A stretch of DNA of 19,508 nucleotides, from NCBI GenBank assembly GCA_046481785.1, contig JAWOJF010000031.1:1-19508 (forward strand). Direction: 5' to 3'. Positions 1 through 7,650 of this stretch are shown one piece after another (the stretch's first letter is position 1; each line of letters opens with the position of its first letter). The DNA comes from JAWOJF01 sp046481785. Lineage in GTDB: Bacteria > Bacteroidota > Ignavibacteria > Ignavibacteriales > Ignavibacteriaceae. The notes beneath the pieces are model-generated. The model saw only the letters and a list, made by a program, of their open reading frames with translations. It did no database searches and had not been told where the DNA came from. The translations under genes and the position numbers were made by a program.

Positions 1-877
1 CTTCCAGGCCAGTACCTTTAATATTTTCAAGCTCGTTATAACCTACATTTTCTTTCTTCGCAATACTTAAAACAAGCGGGGAATAAAACTTAGAACCGGC
101 TGTTTGCTCCTCCTCCTGTACATCTGGAACTGTTGCACCGGAAAAATTGTCATGCATTGATTCAGGTTCTTCCCTCTTAACCGGCTTTTCCTCTTTTGCG
201 GCGTTTGTTTTTTCCTGTCCTGCTTTTGCAGAAGGTTTATAATCACCGGAAGCAAGTTTTGCCACAACAGTACCTACTTCCACAGTCTCCTGTTCTGCAA
301 CAAGAATCTCGGCAAGTGTTCCTGCTGCGGGAGAAGGAACTTCGGTATCTACTTTATCTGTACTTATTTCAAAAATAGTTTCATCTTTTTTTACGGGTTC
401 GCCTACTTTTTTATGCCATTTAATAATGGTCCCTTCCATTACAGATTCACCCATTTTAGGCATAGCAATTTCAATAATATTCCCTGCCGGAGCACTTGTT
501 CTTTCAGCTTCCTGAGTATTAACCACTGAAGTTGAAGCAGCCGGAGTTTCTTCCTGTTGTTCTGCAGGTTCAACTTTTTTCTCCTCAACAGCTTTTTCTG
601 CTTTGGCCGTTTGCGTTGAACTCCTGGTTTCTTTTGCAGATGATCCATTCCCGTCAATTACGGCTACAACAGTCCCAACATCAACGGTCTCCCCTTCATT
701 CACTTTTATTTCAGAGAGTACTCCGTCAGCCGGAGAAGGAATTTCAGTATCCACCTTATCGGTACTTATCTCAAAAATTATTTCATCCCTTTTAACCTGC
801 TCGCCGGGTTTTTTATGCCATTTAATTATGGTGCCTTCGCTAACGCTTTCACCCATTTTTGGCATTATTACATCCAT
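1..877 (-). CDS. Dihydrolipoamide acyltransferase (E2) of a 2-oxoacid dehydrogenase complex, C-terminal part beyond window
   Basis: E2 core subunit that transfers acyl groups from E1 to CoA through swinging lipoyl arms; cytoplasmic. The visible 292 residues run off the window at base 1. Two lipoyl domains are seen, at residues 1-77 and about 134-210. Each has an MPKMGESV start and a STDKVDTE motif whose Lys (41 and 175) is the lipoylation site. The domains are nearly identical and are joined by Ala/Glu/Lys/Pro-rich linkers (about 78-133 and 211-262). A peripheral subunit-binding domain begins at about 264 (FYSPLVLSIAKKENV); the catalytic acyltransferase domain is outside. The ATG at 875-877 is preceded by GGAG at suitable spacing. 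It is last in the lpd-lipB-E1-E2 order, 98 bp after the E1 stop. Substrate specificity cannot be read from this part; E1 suggests branched-chain 2-oxoacids. Confidence 0.95.
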   Translation of the reverse strand, partial: MDVIMPKMGESVSEGTIIKWHKKPGEQVKRDEIIFEISTDKVDTEIPSPADGVLSEIKVNEGETVDVGTVVAVIDGNGSSAKETRSSTQTAKAEKAVEEKKVEPAEQQEETPAASTSVVNTQEAERTSAPAGNIIEIAMPKMGESVMEGTIIKWHKKVGEPVKKDETIFEISTDKVDTEVPSPAAGTLAEILVAEQETVEVGTVVAKLASGDYKPSAKAGQEKTNAAKEEKPVKREEPESMHDNFSGATVPDVQEEEQTAGSKFYSPLVLSIAKKENVGYNELENIKGTGLE

Positions 878-920
878 TTTATACTCCGTTTTTTCATTGC
901 TTACCTTTGCGTTTTTAAGC

Positions 921-949
921 ATTAGCAGTAAAAAAGAAAAACCGCTAAT
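921..949 (-). other. Stem-loop between the E1 and E2 genes
   Basis: On the minus-strand transcript, arms of 8 nt (ATTAGCGG and CTGCTAAT, one G-T wobble) flank a 13-nt pyrimidine-rich loop inside the 98-bp E1-E2 gap. No U tract follows, so it is not a classical terminator. It could act as an RNA-processing or stability element that adjusts the E2:E1 ratio; this role is inference only. Confidence 0.35.
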
Positions 950-975
950 ACAATAAAACCAGGGTTCATTTAATA

Positions 976-3102
976 TTAATATTCAATTAATTCTTTAATT
1001 CCTTTATATATCTGCTCCCGTGTTGGAAGTACTGCACTCTCAAGTATTGGTGAATAAGGGATATGCACATCCTTTGCTGCAATTCTCTTAACCGGGCCGT
1101 CAAGATATTGAAAACAGTTCTCGGAAATCCGGGCAGCTATTTCAGCACCAAAACCTGCCGTATATGTATCCTCGTGTATTACAATTGCTTTATTTGTTTT
1201 TCTAACAGAGTTATAAATTGTTTCTTCATCAAGCGGTATGATAGTTCTTATGTCAATCACTTCAACTGAGAGCCCTTCATCAGCAAGTTTTTTAGCAGCA
1301 AAAACAGAATCCCACATTGAAGCGCCGTAAGAAATAACCGTAACATCAGTACCTTCATGAACTACTTTAGCTTTTCCAAACGGTAATAAATAATATTCAT
1401 CCGGCTCGGGTGACATAGCAAAGCTTTGTCTGTAAAGGCCTTTATGTTCACAAAATATAACAGGGTCATTTATTCTGCATGCTGTTTTAAGAAGTCCCTT
1501 TGCGTCAGCAGCATTTGAGGGATAAGCAATATAAATACCGGGAACGTGCGCAAAAATTGATTCAATATTCTGGCTGTGGTAAAGTCCGCCATGAATATAA
1601 CCACCCACCGCAACGCGTGTAACTACAGGAGTAGACCAAATATTATTAGAGCGGTAGCGGAATGTTGCGATCTCATCTTTATACTGCATAAAAGCAGGCC
1701 AGATGTAATCACCAAACTGTATTTCAACAACCGGCTTTAATCCTGCCAATGACATACCTGCAGCTACTCCAACAATACTTGCCTCTGCAAGAGGAGAGTT
1801 AAAGACTCTTGAGGAACCAAATTTAGTTGATAGTCCTTTTGTTGCTGTAAATACTCCGCCTTTTTTATCGGCAATATCTTCCCCGAAGATATACATCTTA
1901 TCATTTCTGTCCATTTCTTCGTGCAGTGCATGGTTTATTGCATCAACCATAACAATAGGTTTACCGGAAGGCATAGAGACTTCATAGTCCAGAGATTCTT
2001 TCAACCCGCTTTCATCAAAAATATATCTTTCTGCATCCTCAGCTTTTGGATCCTCAGCTTTAACTGCCTCATCGGAGGCAAAGTCAATTTCTTCTGCAAT
2101 TTCTTTTTTTAGGGACTCATACTCCTGTCTTGTAAGATGTTTTTCTTCGATAAGTCTTTTAGCAAAATTTTCGATTGGACATTTTCCGACCTCTTCCTCA
2201 AGTTCCTCTTTTGTCCGGTATTTCTTCTGATCATCAGATGAGGAATGAGATTGAAGACGGACAACCTCAGCTTCTATCAGTGCAGGGCCTTTGCCCGATT
2301 TTATATAATCGATAGCCTCCTGAACAGTATTATAGCAAGTATAAAAATCAGTTCCATCAATCCGTATGCGTTTTAAATTATCATAACCAGACATCATTTC
2401 AGCAATTGAATTATCTTTACCGCCGCTTTGTTCAGAAACGTGAACTGAAATAGCATACTTATTATTTTCAATTACAAAAAGAACAGGAATCTTTTCCCTG
2501 CTTGCCCAATTAACAGCCTCATGGAACTCTCCCTGGCTGGTGGTACCCTCACCGCTGCTTACATAAGCTATGGAATTCAACCCCTGTTTAACAGATGCCA
2601 GGGCTGTACCGACAGCATTTAAAAACTGTGTGCCTGTAGGGCTTGACTGAGTGGGGATGTTTATTCCTTTATTGGTTCCCCAATGACATGGGAGCTGTCT
2701 TCCGCCGCATGAAGGATCATCTGCTTTTGCAAAACATTGTAAGAAAAATTCATAAGGGGTAACCCCGGCATAAAGAGTAACGGCAAGGTCCCTGTAATAA
2801 GGAAAAAGCCAGTCCTTTTTTGCATCAAGTGACATACTAACGGCCAGTTGTATTGCTTCATGCCCTGCCCCGGAAATATGAAAAAATGTTTTTCCCTGCC
2901 TTAACAAATTCATGGCTTTGTTATCAATAGTACGGGCTAAAAGCATATAACGAAGCGCCTTAACTAAGTCCGTTTTTTCTAAAGAAGAATATGAACTTAC
3001 AGATGAAGAAATGTTATTCCCGTTAGTATTATTTTTTTTATCCGGAAACTTATCTATCTTCGGTTTTTCAGCTACTTCGTTTTTCATATTTCTTTTAGCC
3101 AT
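976..3102 (-). CDS. Fused alpha-beta E1 component of 2-oxoacid (probably branched-chain) dehydrogenase
   Basis: Thiamine-diphosphate-dependent decarboxylase that loads acyl groups onto E2 lipoyl arms. At 708 residues it joins the two usual subunits. An alpha domain (about 44-360) carries the TPP/Mg motif starting GEGTTSQGEFHEAVNWA (184-200) and ending ENN (212-214). A beta domain (about 382-708) contains FGEDIADKKGGVF, VFNSPLAEASIVG and EIQFGDYIWPAF. The loop RLQSHSSSDDQKKYR (282-296) resembles the HSTSDD loop of branched-chain dehydrogenases rather than the HSMSDP of pyruvate dehydrogenases, and the beta half (GGLYHSQ, FRYRS) also fits that family. A Ser/Asn/Lys-rich tail (1-43) precedes the alpha fold. 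The start ATG has AAAGG about 7 nt upstream. It lies 54 bp after lipB. Pyruvate as the main substrate remains possible. Confidence 0.93.
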   Translation of the reverse strand: MAKRNMKNEVAEKPKIDKFPDKKNNTNGNNISSSVSSYSSLEKTDLVKALRYMLLARTIDNKAMNLLRQGKTFFHISGAGHEAIQLAVSMSLDAKKDWLFPYYRDLAVTLYAGVTPYEFFLQCFAKADDPSCGGRQLPCHWGTNKGINIPTQSSPTGTQFLNAVGTALASVKQGLNSIAYVSSGEGTTSQGEFHEAVNWASREKIPVLFVIENNKYAISVHVSEQSGGKDNSIAEMMSGYDNLKRIRIDGTDFYTCYNTVQEAIDYIKSGKGPALIEAEVVRLQSHSSSDDQKKYRTKEELEEEVGKCPIENFAKRLIEEKHLTRQEYESLKKEIAEEIDFASDEAVKAEDPKAEDAERYIFDESGLKESLDYEVSMPSGKPIVMVDAINHALHEEMDRNDKMYIFGEDIADKKGGVFTATKGLSTKFGSSRVFNSPLAEASIVGVAAGMSLAGLKPVVEIQFGDYIWPAFMQYKDEIATFRYRSNNIWSTPVVTRVAVGGYIHGGLYHSQNIESIFAHVPGIYIAYPSNAADAKGLLKTACRINDPVIFCEHKGLYRQSFAMSPEPDEYYLLPFGKAKVVHEGTDVTVISYGASMWDSVFAAKKLADEGLSVEVIDIRTIIPLDEETIYNSVRKTNKAIVIHEDTYTAGFGAEIAARISENCFQYLDGPVKRIAAKDVHIPYSPILESAVLPTREQIYKGIKELIEY

Positions 3103-3156
3103 TAAGCGCCTTTCATTATATTTATCACTTTTACCAGGTTTGTCATTCAGGACAAA

Positions 3157-3867
3157 TTATACGAGTTCCTTTGAATGAATTACTTTTTGTTTTAGTAATT
3201 CCTCTTTTGTAATAAAGTCTATTTTGTTATACTCAAAAAGTGATTGAAAATTATAAACAAGTTTTTCTTTAACTTCATTAATATCCATCTGTCTTTTCAA
3301 TTCTTTTTCAAGCGAGGTAACAGCCTTATCTGTAATTCCGCAGGGTATAATACCATTAAACAATGACAGGTTAGTATTAACATTAAATGCAAAACCGTGC
3401 ATTGTAATCCAGCGGCTTACCTTAATGCCAATTGCGGCTATTTTTCTATCATCAATCCATACGCCTGTATATTTCGGTTCTCTTCCGCCTGCAATCCCAT
3501 ATTCTGCGCAGGTCCTGATTATTGTTTCCTCAAGAGCACGCAAATATTTATGCGTATCCTGCTGCCATTCAGTAAGACTTATTATTGGATATCCAACAAT
3601 CTGTCCGGGACCATGATAGGTAATATCTCCGCCCCGGTCTATATCATAAACAGATATTTTATTTGCTGAGAGAAACTCATCAGATCCGACCAGATTTTTT
3701 TTATCGGCTACCTTGCCAAGAGTATAAGTATGGGGATGTTCAAGCAGAAGAATGATATCCGGTATTTTTTTACTATACCTTAACTCAAAAAGTTCTTTCT
3801 GCAGATCCCATGCTTCTTTATAATCAATTACGCCAAGATTGCAATATGTTAATGTACGGTTACTCAT
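3157..3867 (-). CDS. lipB: Lipoyl(octanoyl) transferase LipB
   Basis: Moves the octanoyl group from octanoyl-ACP to lipoyl domains, the first step of endogenous lipoate synthesis; cytoplasmic. The 236 residues show the family signature RGGDITYHGPGQIVGYPI (78-95), the conserved Lys in RKIAAIGIKV (Lys142), HGFAFNVN (157-164) and the catalytic Cys in GIIPCGI (Cys176), giving the Cys/Lys pair used for acyl transfer. Length is normal for LipB with a modest C-terminal extension. The ATG lies 5 bp after the lpd stop, so the two are almost certainly co-transcribed. Its position inside the dehydrogenase operon couples lipoylation to synthesis of the lipoylated E2. LipA, needed for sulfur insertion, is not in the window. 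Confidence 0.96.
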   Translation of the reverse strand: MSNRTLTYCNLGVIDYKEAWDLQKELFELRYSKKIPDIILLLEHPHTYTLGKVADKKNLVGSDEFLSANKISVYDIDRGGDITYHGPGQIVGYPIISLTEWQQDTHKYLRALEETIIRTCAEYGIAGGREPKYTGVWIDDRKIAAIGIKVSRWITMHGFAFNVNTNLSLFNGIIPCGITDKAVTSLEKELKRQMDINEVKEKLVYNFQSLFEYNKIDFITKEELLKQKVIHSKELV

Positions 3868-3872
3868 AGGTA

Positions 3873-5276
3873 TTATATATGTATCGCTTCTCCGTATGCC
3901 TGTGCGGCAGCTTCCATTAAAGATTCGGATAAAGTTGGATGTGCATGAACAGTTTTAATAATTGAATGTCCTGTTGCTTCAAGAGATTTGGCAAGGGTAT
4001 ATTCTGCTATTAACTCTGTTGCTTCAGGACCAATTATATGTGCTCCGAGCATCTCACCGTATTTGGCATCAAAAATAACTTTAACAAAACCTTCTCTTTC
4101 ACCAACTGCAAATGCTTTACCGCTTGCCATAAACGGAAATTTGCCAATCTTAACTTCGTAACCTTCAGCTTTTGCTTTTTCTTCCGTCATGCCTACACTT
4201 GCTACCTGGGGTATACAATAAGTACAACCGGGAATGTTTTCGTAAACTATGTCGGGAGGATTTATACCTTTTATCTTTTCAACACAATGTATACCCTCTG
4301 CCGATGCCACATGTGCAAGCCATGGCGGGCCAATTACATCGCCAATTGCATAGATGCCTTTTACACTAGTTTCATAAGTTGACTTGTTAACTTTTATATG
4401 ATTCTTAAAAAGTTCAACTCCAAGTTCTTCCATGCCAAAACCTTCAACATTGCCAGTAACACCAATTGCATTTAAAACTTTATCAGCAGTTAATTCCTTC
4501 TTTTCATTCCCGATGTTAAGAGTTACCTTTACTTTATTACCTTGTACTACGGCTTTCTCAACCACCGCTTTAGTAAGTATCTCTATTCCACGTTTCTTAA
4601 AATTCTTTGCCAGTGCTTCAGATACTTCCTTATCCTCAACAGGAAGAATCCTGTCCAGCATTTCAATTACGGTAACCTTTGTACCAAGTACAGCATAGAA
4701 GTAAGCGAACTCAATTCCAATTGCACCGGCACCAATTACAATTAACTCCTTGGGCTGCTCCTGCAGATTCATCGCTTCAGTACTGGTAATGATAAATTTA
4801 TTATCAACCGGAATAGCAGGAACTGTTCTGGGACGTGCACCGGTTGCAATAATTATCCTGTCAGCCGATATAGAATCAGTTTTTTTACCCTTATCATCAA
4901 ATAAGTCAATCTGGTTCTTTGAAGACAATTTGCCGTATGCTCTAATCCGGTCAATCTTATTCTTTTTTACAAGCATTTCAACATTTTTAGTAATGCGGTC
5001 AGAAATGTCCCGGCTTCGTTTAATGATTTTAGTAAAATCGAACTCAACACCCTGTACCTTTATCCCAAAATCTCCGGAATGGTTTTTAACAATATCATAG
5101 ATCTCAGCATTTTTTAATAGAGATTTAGTAGGAATACAGCCCCAGTTAAGGCAAATTCCGCCCAGATTCTGATGATCAATAACAACAGTTTTCAGCCCTA
5201 ATTGACCAGCTCTGATTGCGGCTACATAGCCCCCCGGGCCGCCTCCCAGTATAGCAAGCTCATAATTTTTTGACAT
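3873..5276 (-). CDS. lpdA: Dihydrolipoamide dehydrogenase (E3)
   Basis: FAD enzyme that reoxidises dihydrolipoyl groups with NAD+. From the ATG at 5274-5276 it has 467 residues, the usual size. It shows the FAD-binding GGGPGGYVAAIRAG near the N-terminus, the redox disulfide GGICLNWGCIPTKS (Cys42 and Cys47), the NAD-binding VIGAGAIGIEFAYFYA, the second FAD motif YAIGDV, and the C-terminal HAHPTLSESLMEAA with the catalytic His-Glu. The frame extends 13 codons upstream to a TTG, but that adds non-homologous residues before the beta strand, so the ATG is preferred. No strong Shine-Dalgarno is seen. First gene of the lpd-lipB-E1-E2 operon, divergent from the regulator at 5607. Confidence 0.96.
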   Translation of the reverse strand: MSKNYELAILGGGPGGYVAAIRAGQLGLKTVVIDHQNLGGICLNWGCIPTKSLLKNAEIYDIVKNHSGDFGIKVQGVEFDFTKIIKRSRDISDRITKNVEMLVKKNKIDRIRAYGKLSSKNQIDLFDDKGKKTDSISADRIIIATGARPRTVPAIPVDNKFIITSTEAMNLQEQPKELIVIGAGAIGIEFAYFYAVLGTKVTVIEMLDRILPVEDKEVSEALAKNFKKRGIEILTKAVVEKAVVQGNKVKVTLNIGNEKKELTADKVLNAIGVTGNVEGFGMEELGVELFKNHIKVNKSTYETSVKGIYAIGDVIGPPWLAHVASAEGIHCVEKIKGINPPDIVYENIPGCTYCIPQVASVGMTEEKAKAEGYEVKIGKFPFMASGKAFAVGEREGFVKVIFDAKYGEMLGAHIIGPEATELIAEYTLAKSLEATGHSIIKTVHAHPTLSESLMEAAAQAYGEAIHI

Positions 5277-5541
5277 AAATTTTGAAAACCTATTAAATGG
5301 TATGGGAATAGCCAAATATAAAAAAGGCTTCCCTAAAATGAAAATAATACAATGTTAAACAGAACAGAATATGACCAGCAAGTCATATAATATTATCCAT
5401 CCCCCATAAACAGAAATATTTGAATATTGCAGGACTAATATATTTGCTTTCTGACAATCAATTATTCCTCTTAATCAGGAAGATTATTTGAAAAATTCTA
5501 AATATTGGCAATAAATAGTCCATTTTTATAACAAAAATCAA

Positions 5542-5553
5542 CATTTATAAATG
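5542..5553. promoter_or_regulatory. 12-bp perfect palindrome, putative upstream operator half of a tandem pair
   Basis: CATTTATAAATG is its own reverse complement. It shares the 10-bp core ATTTATAAAT with the larger palindrome downstream; the two cores are centred 25 bp apart. Seen directly in the sequence; the operator role is inferred from position. Confidence 0.4.
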
Positions 5554-5562
5554 GCAGAGAAC

Positions 5563-5582
5563 TTGATATTTATAAATATCAA
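5563..5582. promoter_or_regulatory. 20-bp perfect palindrome upstream of the MerR-family gene
   Basis: TTGATATTTATAAATATCAA reads identically on both strands. It ends 24 bp before the ATG at 5607 and 14 bp before the ribosome-binding AGGA (5597-5600). MerR-family regulators commonly bind inverted repeats in their own promoters, so this is a good candidate autoregulatory operator. Alternatively it is the site of an unlinked regulator. At RNA level it would also form a hairpin, although AT-only pairing makes that weak. Confidence 0.55.
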
Positions 5583-5606
5583 ATAACTGTTTCTATAGGA
5601 AACAAG

Positions 5607-6059
5607 ATGGAACAAAACGGAAATTATGAACAGCCTTTATACGCAATAAGTGTGGCGGCTAAAATACTGGGTGTATCGGTACATACATTGCGTATGTACG
5701 AACGGGAAGGTTTAATAGTCCCTTACAAAAAAGAATCAAGCCACCGTTTATACTCGCAGTCGGATATTGACAGGCTTAATTGTATACGCAAAGCTATAAA
5801 TGAACTTAAGATAAGTATTAACGGGATAAAAACTATTTATTCTCTAATCCCCTGCTGGAATATCCTTAAGTGTTCAGAACATGACAGGGCAAATTGCCTG
5901 GCTTTCCATAATCACTCTGAGCCCTGCTGGACATTCCGGCATATAAACAATGTTTGCACCGGTGTTGAATGCCGTGAGTGCGCAGTATATAAAAATTATA
6001 CTGAATGCGGGTCAATAAAAGAGTGTATTAATAATATTCAATATGTAAAACAATTATAA
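5607..6059 (+). CDS. MerR-family regulator with a cysteine-rich two-CW-like C-terminal domain
   Basis: Probable transcription factor of the downstream respiratory cluster. Residues 11-65 form a MerR-type winged helix (YAISVAAKILGVSVHTLRMYEREGLI, then SSHRLYSQSDIDRLNCI). The usual long dimerisation helix is short. The C-terminal 70 residues hold nine cysteines (83, 89, 97, 107, 117, 122, 125, 134, 140), with two Cys-Trp pairs (PCWNILKC, PCWTF) and an ECREC motif. This resembles the 'two-CW' Cys-rich module and suggests a metal or Fe-S sensing site; the ligand is unknown. ATG with AGGA 6 nt upstream; the stop is 18 bp before the octaheme cytochrome gene, so it probably heads the operon. A perfect 20-bp palindrome just upstream suggests autoregulation. 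Confidence 0.85.
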   Translation: MEQNGNYEQPLYAISVAAKILGVSVHTLRMYEREGLIVPYKKESSHRLYSQSDIDRLNCIRKAINELKISINGIKTIYSLIPCWNILKCSEHDRANCLAFHNHSEPCWTFRHINNVCTGVECRECAVYKNYTECGSIKECINNIQYVKQL

Positions 6060-6077
6060 AATTAGTGTCGGGGAAAA

Positions 6078-7649
6078 ATGAAAAAAATAATTCTGACTTT
6101 GCTCCTTATTGGCTTAGTTGTTTTATCGGCAGTTACAATTCTAATTGATAAAAGTTATGAACAATCAGACCTTGAAAAACTTAAAGAGAAATACCCTGTA
6201 AAGTATTCTCCTTCTGCTGACCATTCTAAATTTCCTGTATTGCAAAAGAAATTCGCCTCTGCCCGGGATGTAACTGAAACATGTATATCATGCCATAATG
6301 AACGGCATAAAGAAGTAATGCAGTCAAACCACTGGAACTGGGAACGCGAAGAATATATTGAGGGGAAAGGCATTGTTTCAATCGGTAAGAAAAATGCTAT
6401 AAACAATTTCTGTATTGGCGTGGAAGGTAACGAACAAAGTTGTGCAAAGTGCCATATTGGTTATGAGATGACAAGTGAAATGTTCAGCTATACAGACCCT
6501 AAAAATATTGACTGCCTTGTTTGCCATGATAATACCGAAACTTATGTTAAGGGTTCAGAACTTGCCGGCTTGCCTGATCCTTCTGTTAACCTTAATGTAG
6601 CTGCCCAGGGTGTAGGAAAACCTCAGCGCTCAAACTGCGGTGTTTGCCATTTCTTTGGCGGCGGCGGAAATAATGTTAAACATGGGGACCTTGAAAAATC
6701 AATGTTTTCTCCCTCAAAGGATATTGATGTACACATGGCAGTTGAAGGTGTTAATCTTCAGTGTATTGACTGCCATAAAACAGAAAAACATAATATATCC
6801 GGAAAGATGTATTCCCTTTCTTCAATGAACAGGGACCGAACTTACTGCGAAGATTGCCATACTGAAAATCCTCATGAAGCAGAAATACTAAATGAACATA
6901 CAATAAAAGTTGCCTGTCAAACCTGCCATATTCCTACATATGCAAAAGTGAATGCAACTAAAATGGATTGGGACTGGTCAACCGCCGGGAAACTTAAAAA
7001 CGGTGAGCCTTATGAAGAAGATGATGAAGACGGCAACCATACCTATCTTTCAATTAAAGGAAGCTTTAAATGGGGCAAAAACCTTAAACCTGATTATGTC
7101 TGGTTTAACGGTACTGCCGATCATTACCTCCTTGGAGAGGTATTTAGTGATACTATAAATCCTTTGCAGATAAATACACTAAATGGCTCTTATAATGATG
7201 AAGATTCAAAAATAATTCCCGTAAAAATTCACCGGTCTGTTCAGCCTTACGATCCGGTTTACAGGGTGCTTATTCAGCCAAAGCTTTTTTCAGATAAAAA
7301 AGGGGAAGGCGCCTTCTGGCAGGATTTTAACTGGAGAAGGGCTTCAGAAGTTGGAATGAAAGATGCAGATATTGATTTCAGCGGACAAGTCGGCTTTATT
7401 AAAACAGAAATGTACTGGCCGGTTAACCATATGGTTTCAACCAAAGAGCTGACTGTGCAGTGTACAGAATGTCATACGCGGGATAACAGCAGACTGGCTG
7501 CTCTCAATGATTTTTATATGCCCGGAAGAGATTATTCAAAAATAATAGATAATGCCGGAACCGGAATTATTATAATGACATTTATCGGAGTTTTAGTACA
7601 TAGCGGATTCAGGATTTTTTCAACCAGAAAATTAAAGAAAAGGGTTTAG
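6078..7649 (+). CDS. Octaheme c-type cytochrome, tetrathionate reductase family
   Basis: Extracytoplasmic multiheme reductase. The 523 residues contain exactly eight CXXCH heme-binding motifs, starting at residues 69, 122, 146, 187, 229, 257, 280 and 462. The long gap between motifs seven and eight matches the octaheme tetrathionate reductase (OTR) family. Known OTR reduces tetrathionate, and nitrite or hydroxylamine in vitro, so the physiological substrate here is not settled. An N-terminal hydrophobic segment (5-23) is a signal anchor, and a second predicted membrane helix (about 493-510) with a basic tail closes the protein, so it should be membrane-tethered facing the periplasm. ATG preceded by GGGGAA. 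It is followed after 1 bp by a cytochrome b gene, the likely electron donor from menaquinol. Confidence 0.9.
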   Translation: MKKIILTLLLIGLVVLSAVTILIDKSYEQSDLEKLKEKYPVKYSPSADHSKFPVLQKKFASARDVTETCISCHNERHKEVMQSNHWNWEREEYIEGKGIVSIGKKNAINNFCIGVEGNEQSCAKCHIGYEMTSEMFSYTDPKNIDCLVCHDNTETYVKGSELAGLPDPSVNLNVAAQGVGKPQRSNCGVCHFFGGGGNNVKHGDLEKSMFSPSKDIDVHMAVEGVNLQCIDCHKTEKHNISGKMYSLSSMNRDRTYCEDCHTENPHEAEILNEHTIKVACQTCHIPTYAKVNATKMDWDWSTAGKLKNGEPYEEDDEDGNHTYLSIKGSFKWGKNLKPDYVWFNGTADHYLLGEVFSDTINPLQINTLNGSYNDEDSKIIPVKIHRSVQPYDPVYRVLIQPKLFSDKKGEGAFWQDFNWRRASEVGMKDADIDFSGQVGFIKTEMYWPVNHMVSTKELTVQCTECHTRDNSRLAALNDFYMPGRDYSKIIDNAGTGIIIMTFIGVLVHSGFRIFSTRKLKKRV

Positions 7650-7650
7650 T

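Larger units (their letters stand above)
5277..5606. promoter_or_regulatory. Divergent intergenic region (lpd operon / MerR-octaheme cluster)
   Basis: About 330 bp of very AT-rich DNA between two divergent operons, which must hold both promoters. I see no convincing ORF. The part nearest the MerR gene holds two perfect palindromes, listed separately. I could not assign -35/-10 boxes with confidence for either direction. Confidence 0.6.

Noticed and set aside
196..956. Plus-strand open frames opposite E2
   Set aside because: They are antisense shadows of the lipoyl domains, Leu/Gln/Ser-rich and without recognisable domains.
3103..3117. Four-codon ORF (ATG AAA GGC GCT TAA) whose stop overlaps the E1 start as TAATG
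   Set aside because: The AAAGG within it is simply the E1 ribosome-binding site; too short and no sign of its own initiation signal.
5277..5315. 13-residue N-terminal extension of the dihydrolipoamide dehydrogenase from TTG
   Set aside because: The ATG at 5276 begins directly before the conserved first beta strand and gives the normal family length.
5863..6059. Reading the Cys-rich end of the MerR protein as a frameshift or separate gene
   Set aside because: The frame is continuous from the winged helix and the CW-type spacing is orderly, so a genuine fused domain is more likely.
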